Assembly: GCA_032718475.1 (NCBI GenBank)
Contig: JAUCBJ010002175.1
Span: 1 to 47,378 of the forward strand
Length of the DNA stretch: 47,378 nucleotides
Direction: 5' to 3'
Origin: Nemertoderma westbladi
Taxonomy: Eukaryota; Xenacoelomorpha; Nemertodermatida; Nemertodermatidae
Positions 32,369 through 42,677 of the stretch are shown in pieces. The notes beneath the pieces were generated by a model. That model had not been told where the DNA came from. It ran no database searches and saw nothing but the letters and a program-made list of their open reading frames with translations. How positions within the stretch are numbered: position 1 is the first letter of the stretch; every line of letters begins with the position of its first letter. Position numbers and translations under genes: made by a program.

Positions 32369-33209
32369 ATTTGAAAGCAAATTAAAATGCGCTTCTTATG
32401 CAATACATAACTAAACAAGTAATTTTTATCGGAATCGTCTGGTTTCTATTTGCACTGACCTGGACAAATTCGATAGATAAAGATACGGTATTCCAGCTGC
32501 TACCCTAGAGTACCGGTACACTTTTATTGATTATTACATTAAAATGTTAAGCTGATCACTCATAATCTTTGAGGATAATATGTGCATTTAATTTGATTTT
32601 AAATAAAAGACAATGTACATGTACGTACATACCGAAAGAGAAAGATTATTCTATACCAAAGGTGTTGAAATCCCACCACTTAGTTTCCGAGTTGGTCTAT
32701 ATATATCCCGCAAGTACATCTGGAGCCATTATCATATTACATTTATACGCAAACACTGAGGATTCGGAATCAAATGGAGATCTTATTGGAATCCATTGCA
32801 GATGAGATCATTAATGATCTTTAGATTTATTACAACATACATTTTTGTTTTGATTGGGTCTCACCAGTAAACCCCCCATGTGTTACTTAGACGGCCCAAA
32901 AAACGGAAACTAAATATTTAGCTATTGTTTAACCGTTCATAAAGTAAGTAGTAGGCCTACACACTAAATTCTGAATTTCATGCCGTCCACATTATACAGT
33001 AAATATATTATAAATTGGTCATGTCAAAGCCGAGTTGGGATGTGGGGTCCGGTTTACAATAATTAAATATATTAAGATAATTATGAGGAAACCAAAATCA
33101 ACCACGTTATTATAAAACTATAAAGGGGGGATAACAAATTACACAACTTACGAAATTACGAATTTCTAGAAATTGTTTTAACTAAAAAAGCAGCGCGGAA
33201 ACGGGCCTT
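32369..33209. other. Non-coding region
   Basis: No gene seen. One TACCGGTA (about 32512) and one TAGGCCTA (about 32953) are present. Confidence 0.45.
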
Positions 33210-33345
33210 TAGCCATACATTTTACTATGTATGTCCAGATGTCACCGCGTCATTATTAGATTGTTCTAGAAAGTTCGGTGCATAACTACAAATAATTCCC
33301 CAGAAATAAATAAAATTAGATTCGCCATTGTTCAATAACTATTTA
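33210..33345. repeat. Dispersed repeat family B copy
   Basis: Shares gccatacattttactatgta, tgtcaccgcgtcattatta, ttgttctagaaag and gtgcataactacaaataatt with the copies at 26488, 34105 and 35170. Confidence 0.8.
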
Positions 33346-33487
33346 CATCATTGTGTGCAAAGTAGGACTTTGCAGCGTTATGACCCGAGTTTATTTATAT
33401 ACCGAGCGAGCGCAGCGAGGGAGGTTTACATAAATAAACAAGGATCTTTAACGCCGAAAAGTGACCTTTGCAAGCAATGATGTTACA
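33343..33487. repeat. Foldback element with a cgagcgagcgcagcgag centre
   Basis: Outer arms tcattgtgtgcaaagt...actttgcag and gacctttgcaagcaatga are inverted, and an inner pair (gtttatttatat/acataaataaac) surrounds ccgagcgagcgcagcgaggg. It is related in layout to 36705-36843. Confidence 0.65.
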
Positions 33488-34104
33488 TTATCAATAATGG
33501 GCGGCCCACAAGTGCCGCTATAATGTGCAAGCAATTTTGTTACATTATCTCAACTTATCAGCGTTCGGAATGTGAAGAAAGGATTTTATGGATGCTCATT
33601 TATACATTTTAATCATGTAGGGCCTACTATATCGAATATAAGTGAAATTTATTAACAGGTACACAGTATTAATTATACATTTAAATCTAATTAAAGTTTA
33701 TTGGAAGTTATCTCCTGCATGGATGTGATAAATCATTAATCTATCTTCAGTATATACGACTGACTCAGACTGAGTCACCGTCTGTGTCCGTTCAGTTTTA
33801 CCTAACACTGTCGCCATTTTCTTTGGTCATTTTCTCTAAAGTGTCTTCTATTGGACGTAATGGATTACAGTACGAGTAGGGTACACGTTAAACAATTATT
33901 TACATACAGTAGCTAGTCCCGTCACTGCAAACTGGATAATAAAGCAGCAATCATTAACATAAATGGAAATAATACATTCTGGAATACGGTAATTGAAGTT
34001 GTTTCCATGTCATTGATTACTTTACAGCGTTCCGTCCTATAGGCCGTCCTATGGGCGTTACGAGTAATTCACAAGAACGCTGGTCAGGTGACAATGTAAC
34101 TAAG
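33488..34104. other. Non-coding region
   Basis: No coding or repeat structure that I can support. Confidence 0.4.
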
Positions 34105-34330
34105 TTAGCACTTTAAAGCTTTTACGGCCATCATGCCAACGCTATATTTTATGAACAATGACGACATTAGTATTTATTTGTATGGAATTAATTTCGCACT
34201 ACCAAATGGCCAGGGCGTCATATTTTCCAACTTTATATCGCAGTGCGACATTATTTCTCAGTGTGTCTCTACGCCATACATTTTACTATGTATTTCCAGT
34301 ATGACACCGCGTCATTCTAAATATAATTAC
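34105..34330. repeat. Dispersed repeat family B copy
   Basis: Order: agcactttaaagcttttacg, tattttatgaacaatgacg, ttaatttcgcactacca, cgccatacattttactatgt, caccgcgtcatt. It overlaps a small spurious open frame. Confidence 0.8.
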
Positions 34331-34354
34331 ATGACGTCATTCGAATCCACACTA

Positions 34355-34873
34355 AGGCCCCCCTCACACGGAGCAACTTGTTTCTGCAACTTGTTTCTGA
34401 AACTTGTCGCTGGACCCCCTCACACACAGAAACAAGTTGCTGCAACTTGTTTCTGCAACTTGTTTCCGAAACTTGTTTCAGCAACTTGTTGCTGTACCCC
34501 CTCACACACAGAAACTTGTTGCTCAAGAAAATAACAATTATTTCAAAACAAGTAGCTAACATGTCCAGTCATTTATATATAATAGCAAATCACTCCATTT
34601 ATCGAATATTAGCTCTAATCTAAAAATTGGATGTAAGAAAGGTTTTTTAAAAAGTTGCTGGGAATATAACTTCCAGCAACTTGTTGCTGGACCCCCTCAC
34701 ACACAGAAATAAGTTTCGGAAACAAGTTGCAGAAACTTGTTGCTGGAGTCCTCACACACAGAAACAAGTTTCGGAAACAAGTTGCAGCAACAAGTTTGTG
34801 TGTGTGAGGGGGTCCAGCAACAAGTTTCAGAAACATGTTGCAGAAACAAGTTGCTCCGTGTGAGGGGGGCCTT
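34355..34873. mobile_element. Foldback MITE with TA target duplication
   Basis: The inverted ends aggcccccctcacacggagc and their complement extend at least 35 bp and flank a core of variant modules (acaagttgc, cttgtttctg, cccctcacacacag) in both orientations. TA lies on both sides. A nearby paralogous stretch without the element (about 35007-35040) reads cgaatccacactaactattt, close to the predicted empty site. Small open frames inside are repeat translations. Class: probably Tc1/mariner-like, from the TA target only. Confidence 0.85.
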
Positions 34874-34916
34874 ACTATTTTACAATTCTAAAAAAATTGA
34901 AATAGAAATTGAAATA

Positions 34917-34976
34917 GGTCAGAATCGAACCAGCGTCCTTTACATTCATAACCCAAGGCGTTATGCACTGCGATAG
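34917..34976 (-). repeat. tRNA-like (SINE head) sequence, copy 1
   Basis: On the minus strand tcgcagtgcataacgcc resembles an A box region and ggttcgattctgacc is a canonical B box, 40 bases apart. The acceptor stem is not closed and there is no clean cloverleaf, so a tRNA-derived SINE head is more likely than a working tRNA. Confidence 0.6.
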
Positions 34977-35060
34977 TTAGTAAGAGATATAAGTGTTTAT
35001 TGTTAATTTTCGAATCCACACTAACTATTTTACAATTATAAAACGTACAAAATTGAAATA

Positions 35061-35120
35061 GGTCAGAATCGAACCAGCGTCCTTTACATTCATAACCCAA
35101 GGCGTTATGCACTGCGATAG
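35061..35120 (-). repeat. tRNA-like (SINE head) sequence, copy 2
   Basis: Identical over about 60 bases to copy 1, offset by 144 bases. The flanking sequence (gagatataagtgttta, ctattttacaatt) is duplicated too, so this is a tandem segmental duplication. Confidence 0.6.
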
Positions 35121-35169
35121 TTTAGTAAGAGATATAAGTGTTTATAATTAACATGTCATGCTTTCCTGT

Positions 35170-35420
35170 TACAGGGTTATTGTTCTAGAAAGTTTAAGTG
35201 CATAGTTACAAATAATTCCCCACAAATAAATATAATTTAATTATTGTGCTCTGAATTTTACTATACACTATACTTATACATATCCGTCGGATATTTTATT
35301 AAAGTCTTAAATCATAAATATAATGTGATTCACCATTGATCATTATTAGCACTTTAGGCTTTTACGGCCATCGTTTTGTTATTAAAAAAAAATCGAACAA
35401 AATCATTCGTGCTATAAAGT
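35170..35420. repeat. Dispersed repeat family B copy
   Basis: Contains ttgttctagaaagttt, gtgcatagttacaaataatt, cattattagcactttaggct and tattttatgaacaatgacg in the family order. An insertion or divergence lies in the middle. Confidence 0.75.
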
Positions 35421-35957
35421 GCTATTTTATGAACAATGACGTAATTGTTATTATTAATTGGAATAGATACACCCCCAAACGGGGTAAAATGGTAAACAAT
35501 ACAAAATATAAACAGGGAAACACAAATAATAAATTAAATTTGTAAAAAATATTAAAAGCTAAAAAATTGAAGGAGTTATATGTGATTGTTATATGTGTGG
35601 TAGAGACGTAATTGTTATTATTAAATCACTATTGAATCGGAGCAATATTTTGCAATTAATTAAATTATTCTGGAACATGGCTAATTTGCTATACTTACTC
35701 TTCCCTTGTTCTTTTGTTTGGCTACTGTTACAAATATACGTATAATTTCAATAAATATAATATGATTCGCAAATTAGATGTTTATATACTTTTGGGGTAA
35801 TAACAACAAGGTAATTTTGATTACTAATATATTCTGGAATGTTTAGCTATTTTGAAATTAAGAATCGCTAGATAAAGTGCTAAACTGCGCAAGACAAACT
35901 TGGTGTTAAATCTTGTTTGTGGGCCGCATTAATTTAATGACCGGCCCTGGTTAGTCC
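35421..35957. other. Non-coding AT-rich region
   Basis: Nothing recognised. Confidence 0.4.
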
Positions 35958-36302
35958 TATAGCTTGTGTGACCATTTTTGAAAAATGTTTTTTTTTTGTA
36001 TTTTTAATTGTTTTTTTATTGGTGAATGTTTTAGAACCTTAGTAGATATTTTTTAATGGTAACTAGTGTTTTTTTACTAGCTAGTATTTTTTGAAATGTA
36101 AATAAATAAAATTTTAAAAAATTAATATTATTCTGCGACAGTTTAAACTTGAAATATCAATGTTTTCACATTTTTATATGATTTCAAAAACACTAGCTAC
36201 CATAAAAAACATATCTACTAATGTTTTAGAACACTTACCAATAACAAAAATAACACAAATTTCCCTATTTTTAAAATTTGAAAAATGGTCACACAAGCTA
36301 TA
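35958..36302. mobile_element. Long-armed foldback element, ~345 bp
   Basis: tatagcttgtgtgaccattt at the left faces aaatggtcacacaagctata at the right. Pairing continues inward over more than 100 bases (gttttagaacctTAGTAGATAT and complement; aacactagctacc). Target duplication is not certain: ttagtcc on the left and ttagtgcc on the right are only similar. It shares the actagctacc motif with the element at 37708-39057. Confidence 0.75.
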
Positions 36303-36417
36303 CTTAGTGCCTAATAACCTATGATTCTGGTTTAAGAATGTGAGTCAAGAACTTTCCTACAGTAGATATTTTTCCGGAAATAAATTTCCTATTTTTTTTT
36401 ATATAAAGTTTACTTTT

Positions 36418-36532
36418 AGGCGCCCCTCACACTCACACACAGAAACAAGTCGCAGCAACAAGTTTCTGTGTGTGAGGGGGTCCTCCCGCAACATGTTTCA
36501 GAAACAAGTTGCTCCATGTAAGGGGGGCCTAA
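36418..36532. mobile_element. Short copy of the cccctcacac foldback MITE
   Basis: ggcgcccctcacac at the left and gtaaggggggcc at the right, with internal acacacagaaacaagt and gtttctgtgtgtgaggggg, as in 34355-34873. TA flanks both ends. It is 115 bp, so most of the core is missing. Confidence 0.8.
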
Positions 36533-36704
36533 ATAGTAGATATTTACAGAAAATCATCTTATTAATTGCATAAAATATTAATATTAGGATGTCATGTACT
36601 GCATGTCCCGGTAGTTTGCACTTTGTGTTTTGTCAATTTCATCATTACTATGTATAATATTGAACGCAATTTCGAAAATTATTACATTTTCAATTTTTAA
36701 CTAT

Positions 36705-36843
36705 TTACATACTTGTGTGTAAAGTAGCACTTTACAGTGTGATCATCCGAGAGGCTTTGTTACACGAACGAACGTTAGTGAGTGAGTGAAAATAAAGCCA
36801 CGAGGATCAGAACACTGTAAAGTACTTTGCAACAAGTATGTAT
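36705..36843. repeat. Foldback element with cgaacgaacg centre
   Basis: catacttgtgtgtaaagtag pairs with ctttgcaacaagtatg, actttacagtgtgatcatcc with ggatcagaacactgtaaagt, and aggcttt with aaagcc. The loop is acacgaacgaacgttagtga. Confidence 0.75.
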
Positions 36844-37114
36844 GTAGTTTTATTCCAAAATTTTAACATTACGAAATGATTGTATATACATTATAAGTGA
36901 TAGAAACTGCACAAATTATATTAGTTACTGTATAAATAAATGTAAAAATGACATAAATTAAGTTATATATAAGTTAGCTTATATTTATGGTGGCGTTTGG
37001 TGCCATGTTATACTGTAATAATATAGCTAGGCCCTACTGGTTATTAATAGCTATACCCCCGCCTACAGGTAGGTAATGCAGTAGGCCTATCTGGCTGTCA
37101 GGCAAATTTCCACC

Positions 37115-37205
37115 TATTGTTTACATGGTATCCAATGTCGGCGTTAAGTAATGTCCCCTTAGTGTACATTACTTAACGCCGTCATGGGTTACCACGTAAA
37201 CAATA
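37115..37205. repeat. ~40-bp-arm hairpin of pre-miRNA size
   Basis: Arms tattgtttac...ggcgttaagtaatgt and acattacttaacgcc...gtaaacaata pair with about five mismatches around an 11-base loop (cccttagtg region). Overall about 91 bases. It may be a MITE or a structured RNA. Confidence 0.75.
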
Positions 37206-37699
37206 ACACCAAATACAATACTAAATGTACAGGCCAATTCAATGCTGTAATGTCCTCTAAAGTTGTAAAGTGCTAAATACAGTAACAACTCGCTGTTAAT
37301 ACTAACGGCGTTACCGTTAGCGTTAACGGCGATACCTCCTGCTATTTCACCAGATTATACACATTCTGAAAACACAAATAGATTGGAAACAAGTGATTCC
37401 TGCTTACTGTACAGTAGTTGTGTTGATGTCGTAACTACGGGTCGGTGAAGTATACTTTTTCTGAAGATTTCTTTGAAAAAACAAATTTCCGGACCACTGA
37501 CATTCCTTTTCTTGTTAGGTAGGCCTCCTAAACATTGTAAAAAAATTACATTTAATTAATTAATTGTAGGAAACTACTCAAGTAAATGGTCAAGGGTAAC
37601 CGTAGGAACTAAGGCCTACCCTAAGGGACGGAGTAGACAATAATATAAAGTTTGTAGATATAAAAAAGAGCTACCATAATACTCATTAGTTACCGCGAT
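37206..37699. other. Non-coding region
   Basis: A short cluster of gttaacggc-like repeats lies at about 37300-37330. There is no gene. Confidence 0.4.
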
Positions 37700-37707
37700 A
37701 TTCTGAC

Positions 37708-39057
37708 GGTACTACTATGTTATGGGTACCCACTTTTTAAACAAATTTATTCATATGAAAATTGCTTTTATCATGAGGTTTTTTGTTCTATAACAAGTAT
37801 TTAACCTTCTGCCAGTACGATGGTAGCTAGTAATTTTGATTTTGTGTTATAGCTAGTACTTTTTATTAGCTAGTGAAAAAAATTATAATTGAAAAAAAAA
37901 TTGACCAACTTTTTTTTGTAAAAATATATTTTATTATGAAGTTTTTTATCTAGAACAAATATTTGGCCTTCTGACAGTAAGATGGTAGCTAGTACTTTTA
38001 ATTTTGTGTTAGCTAGTACTATTTATTAGCTAGTAAATGTAAGATATACCGGTAATTTAATTCTCAATTATATATTTGCATGGAATAATTTATGAGTCAT
38101 GGGTAGCTAGTAATTTTTATTTGATAGTCAACGTAGCTAGTAATTATTCACTAGCTAGTTTTTTATACAAAATATAGGCAGATGTAAAAATAGAGTTTTT
38201 ACATATTTTACTTATTTAGGCCTATTTTACTTATTACTAGATTTATTTATCTTTTTATTAATTGCGAGAATATATTGATGATATGGAAATTGTCTAAATA
38301 AAAGGGACACTACAAAATTTATTTTCTAATTTTAAGATCACTAACTATCTACCTTTAAAAACACTAGCTACCATAATAAAAAATAATAGCTAACCTCTCT
38401 CAGAAGGTGAAATAATTTATGTTCTAGAACAAAAAAACCATCTTGATAATATCCATTAACATGGTCCAAAATATTATTTTGTAATTTTAAGATCTCTAGC
38501 TACCTTTAAAAACACTAGCTACTTTAATAAAAAATAATAGGTAACCTCTCTCAGAAGGTGAAATTTATGTTCTAGAACGAAAAACATCATGATAATATCC
38601 AATAATATGGTAAAAATATTGATCAAAAATTTGGTGCCAAAAATTTGGTTTTGTAATTTTAAAAACAGTAGCTACCTAAAAGAAATCACTAGCTACCATA
38701 AAAAAAACAATAGCTAACGTCTAACAATGTTATAAAACAAAAAACCTCAAGATAATAGCCATTAACATTGTCAATTAAATGGTCAAAAAGTGGGTACCCA
38801 TAACATAGTACTACTACTAGGATCGGCATGCTGCATTGCAGCTGCATTTTTAAGAATGCTGTGCCGGCTTGTCAACAAAATTGCACCGCCACAACTCCCT
38901 ATCACCCATGACATTTGCTAGATCATCCGCATCTTTAAGGCCAGTGTCCTCTAAGATGCGTCTCAAGAAAGTCATGGGCTGTCCACCATGCTTATTAAAC
39001 TCCATGAGGCTGCCAAAGTACAAGATTACTGCACTGGCTGCATAACATAGTAGTACC
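37708..39057. mobile_element. Inverted-repeat DNA element with 8-bp target duplication, split by a LINE
   Basis: The left end starts ggtactactatgttatggg and continues for 31 bases as an exact inverted copy of the right end, once the LINE at 38811-39040 and one copy of its 12-bp duplication are removed. The 8-bp duplication attctgac flanks both ends (37700-37707 and 39058-39065). The inside (about 1.1 kb) is built of repeated agctagta and actagctacc modules in opposite halves. No transposase. The 8-bp site fits hAT or Merlin; GG ends leave this open. Confidence 0.9.
38811..39040 (-). mobile_element. 5'-truncated LINE 3' end
   Basis: The minus-strand protein end reads GGQPMTFLRRILEDTGLKD, then DLANVMGDRELWR and VDKPAQHS, with the stop at 38850-38852. 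A (tag)n tail follows. The exact duplication cataacatagta (38799-38810 and 39041-39052) flanks it. Close relative of 30811-31203, in opposite orientation. Confidence 0.93.
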
Positions 39058-39065
39058 ATTCTGAC

Positions 39066-39494
39066 CCCAAACCATTATTTAAAAAAAAGGGCAGTTCCAT
39101 TTTCTCAAACACCAAATGAATGGGTTCACAACACCGAATTGTTGCCCTGTTTGCCCGGCGTCGTTTAGCTAAAATTATGATTTTCAAATAGCTACATTAA
39201 TTCGTTACATAAATTTGTTTGCCATTAAGCACAAACATGAAACTAGCTGACTTTCTAGAATATCTAAACTGTAAGAAATCTGAATGGTGTGCATTGGCGG
39301 AACACTCTATGTAAGATAGAACAATATTAAATTCACATGAAATTTCCAGGTGTTTTCTATGTAAGTTTTGACCCTCAAGTTAGCTAGTAAAAGCCGCCTG
39401 CATGTCCTTTTTAGTAAAGAACGTCTTACTACAAGAAATAGGCCTACGTGGAAATATTGAAAGTATATGATACAAATTCTTCTAGGCCTACATT
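39066..39494. other. Upstream region of the MOLO1-like gene
   Basis: Presumed promoter and 5' UTR. Two TAGGCCTA motifs occur (39438 and 39483), the second only 6 bases before the start codon. No further element can be supported. Confidence 0.4.
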
Positions 39495-41427
39495 ATGACG
39501 CTTTGTTGGATATTTATAATTCCCGCGTTTTTCACCATGACGGCTCATTGCGGCCAACGATCCCCGTTCAAGTTCCCTAGCGTTATCAAAAATCGCGAGA
39601 CGTGCTGGCCGGGAGGGAATCTCTCCGGCCTAAAAAAGTATGAGAGACTGTTTGTTTGCGACCCAGATGATATCCTAAACGAGGGCGGCATGAAGCAGGG
39701 GTTACAGGACGAGTTGCGAAACCTAATGGCCAAGACGTGGTGTCCTTGCGAGATTCGGTACTGTGACTGCGTAGGATCAACCAACCTAATCGTGGTGATC
39801 GCCGCCGGTATAGAACGCGATATCTACACGGCGGAGGAATACGTTGACCGAGTAAGGAGGTTCACCGTCGGACACATGTCGCATTGTCGACAAGGCGTTA
39901 CGCTGCTCGTAGACTGGAGTAACTCAGCTGTGGCTGTCAGCGCCGGTTTCAATTCCGGTTATAACAATAAAACTAAGGAGTACTTCAGTTCGGTTTATAA
40001 CGATGCAATGAAAGGTAAGTGATTATGGCAGACAACCAATGATATTCTTGAGATGCGTCTTAAAGGGCATTAATTAGTTTTGAATGTGTGAGTAAATATC
40101 GCGAAAGTCAAGGGTGACAGGGCGTTGTGGCGGCGATAGCCTACTGTACTGTATAGCGCGTGCACTTATGGGAAACTCCTCAAAATTATGAGTCTACCTT
40201 ATTCAAGATCCGCTTTAGTGCAGATTATATAAATTTGTACTTGCACGCGGACTGTAAAAGAAATTGCCTAATCTTGAATGACAACAAAAAGACCGCACCC
40301 GGAATCGGTCTAGCAGTACTTCCACTTTTAAGTGTCTTCTTCATGTCTAGCGGTTTACTGAGTGAGCTGCCAGAGTAAACAACCACAACATAATAATACC
40401 AAGAATTGATTATTTTTGGTCCACCTCTTTCCTACAACAACAACTATCTACCTCTACAAAGAGGCAGTTTCGTTATTAAAATCTGAATTTTATTGAGAAA
40501 TAGCGGAGATAAGCGTTATACTGTTACGTACTGTATCTTTGAAACCGCTGGGGGCCCTTTTTTTATTTAGTAACTTAATAATATTGAGACTATGCCAATT
40601 TTGTGGAAAGTATTTGTTCTTCCTAAACCGAGAGTTAAAATATTAAATTAATTTGAGGATGGATTTAAAAAAGTGAGTGAGTTTCCCAACTGTGTCAGGG
40701 GCCATTGATGGTAATTTAATATCACCCCCCCTCCTGATTTGCACTTTAATATGAGCTTTGTACATATTAAAACAATAGTAATTTTTTGGTAATTCTGCTG
40801 TTATTGGTATCTTAAAGTTTTGTACTGTATTTTTGTAATGCTTTGCTTAGTGGAATTGTAAAATTTTTTGGATTATTTTGGTTGGTAATGCAATTTGTAA
40901 TTCTATTGTTTATTTTTGCCGCATGTATTTTTTTGTGCATTATTTTTCTATCTATCTTGCTTTTTCTTCTATGTTTCTTCCCAATGATATCGGGAAGACA
41001 TATTACATTTCTATCATATTGGCTCTATCAAAACTCATTATTATAGTAACTTAGAAATATCTCAAGTTACTCAAATACTTTTATTTTTATGACACTTCCT
41101 AGAATTTCTTATTTCTATTTAATACTGATTAATTAATTATTTCTACTTTCTTATTTAATTTTATTAAATCCAGGTAGGAAGGCTCTTAAATTTTACAGTG
41201 GTGATCGGCAGTCATTCTATAAGAATTTGCTTGGAGCTGTTCAGAGCATAAGCAAAGATTTGGTGAAAACTTCTTCAAAAATTCGGAGTACAAGAATGTC
41301 TTGCGATACACAAAACCCGGATTCTGAAATCGCATGTAGACCTTCGAGGCCTTATACTGAAAAGGTTAGATTGGATGTACGTTTCGGTGGGTATTTCATC
41401 CCTTTCATTTTCAAACAACCTAAATGA
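39495..41427 (+). CDS. MOLO1/TPM-domain secreted or membrane protein
   Basis: Exons 39495-40014 (donor g|gtaagt) and 41174-41427 (acceptor aaatccag) join in phase 1 to give 257 residues. Residues 1-19 form a signal peptide (hydrophobic CWIFIIPAFFTM). The TPM-type domain follows, with FVCDPDDIL at 53-61 and cysteines at 37, 55, 83, 85, 90, 92 and 131 (WCPCEIRYCDC), as in proteins related to MOLO-1, the nematode modulator of the levamisole acetylcholine receptor. Exon 2 (KFYSGDRQSFYKNLLGAV) matches the expected end of such domains. N42 and N158 are glycosylation sequons. The family usually has a C-terminal membrane helix, absent here; a further exon may exist, since aaag|gttaga near 41363 could be a donor. 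Function in receptor modulation is inferred from the family only. Confidence 0.8.
40043..40136 (+). pseudogene. Degenerate LINE 3'-end remnant in the MOLO1-like intron
   Basis: tcttgagatgcgtcttaaag and gtgacagggcgttgtggcgg correspond in order to cttgagacgcatcttaaag and gtgatagggagttgtggcgg in the LINE at 30811-31203. Short, diverged, with no tail. Confidence 0.65.
40224..40378 (+). other. Possible alternative last exon of the MOLO1-like gene
   Basis: Acceptor ctttagtgcag precedes an open stretch that fits the phase of the first donor. It encodes YINLYLHADCKRNCLILND followed by a hydrophobic GIGLAVLPLLSVFFMSSGLL and a short tail before TAA. If used, it would replace the second half of the domain by a membrane or GPI-type tail. 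This could be chance. Confidence 0.3.
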
Positions 41428-42677
41428 CAAAATTGACTTTTCCTGTAAAACGGCATTTTCGATTCTAATTTTGTTTGAAAGTAATATTCCAGGATTTTGG
41501 TCTTATTTACTTTTAAATCCATTAAATGTAACGATTTTAAACAAAAACAGTTTTGGTATTGGAATTATGTAACATATTAGGTAGGAAACAATGTATAGGG
41601 ATATAGGTTGTTTCAAAAAAAATATTAAATTTTTTACAATGAATACTCAAAAAGCATTAGAACTCTTAAGACAGATTCAATTATTAAGTTTTAAAAATAT
41701 AAAACAAATCTCCCCTATCATAATAAACAACAATTCTAGCTAATGATTCGTTGTTTCCAATTTTAAATCAACGTTTCCCGGGCTTACTCTATTTATAATA
41801 GTAAAATGTATTATATAGGTTGTTTAAAAAAAATAATTCTTTTATCATGCGGTCTATGCAAAACTGGCATATACAGTAGGTGGTTTTGAAACGTTAAATA
41901 TCTCAGTTATACGTGGGAGTATGGCCTTCTAAGTGTGTTAATCGGATTCAGAATACATTTTAACATAAATAAATGCAGCCATCTACATTTCAGCAAAAAT
42001 GGCATATAGGTGGTTTCAAAATGAAAGGGATGATTTATTACCTAAACTAACCTATACTTACTTGGGTACCACTCACTACCTTAATTTGCGGGTATGTAAG
42101 GGGATGAGGTGTAGAAGGTAGAACTTTTTTGTGAGTAGCTGTAGTCGGTTACTCACGTTGTCATGTTTGACAGTTTGATCCACAAATAAAAATATATGCA
42201 AGAAGCACCTGTAGGCCTACCGGTATTTATTTATCAAAGACCGAAAGTAATGTCAGTCCGGCACGGTAGGTACGGAAGTACAGTACAACAGTTAATCAGT
42301 AGAGTATTCCATTGACCCAGATTGGGGGTTAGGTGTATCTAATAAATATATGAACAGTATTAGGTACTTTATGACGATTGTAAGATTGTTACGTGGTCTA
42401 CTACAGTATTAGTAGGCCATGGATTGTTACCATACGTATTATCGTGCAGCTGTTTAGATTGATTGCATATGCATACCCCGGGGATTGATTGGGGGGGTTA
42501 TACATATACAGTACAGTATTATCGGATTAGGATATTATTTAACTAACTTAGGGCCTAATTATTTATTGGGCAAGTGTGAAATAAAAACCCCTACTGTTGT
42601 CGCGGTAGCCGGCTAGATATAGAGACACAGCCGTGGCCGGTTACTGTGCGGATTGGGTTTGGGTTTGGATTGTGGTA
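41428..42677. other. Non-coding AT-rich region
   Basis: Two loose repeats are visible: ataggttgttt plus A-run (about 41605 and 41817) and tggcatata...aggtggttt (about 41867 and 42000). No gene recognised. Confidence 0.45.

Noticed and set aside
34133-34863. Several frames with repeated ETSCRNKL or ATCFCNLF units
   Set aside because: They are translations of the foldback MITE modules and of family B sequence.
34917-35120. Functional tRNA genes
   Set aside because: A B box is present but the acceptor stem and anticodon arm do not close convincingly; a SINE-like origin is more likely.
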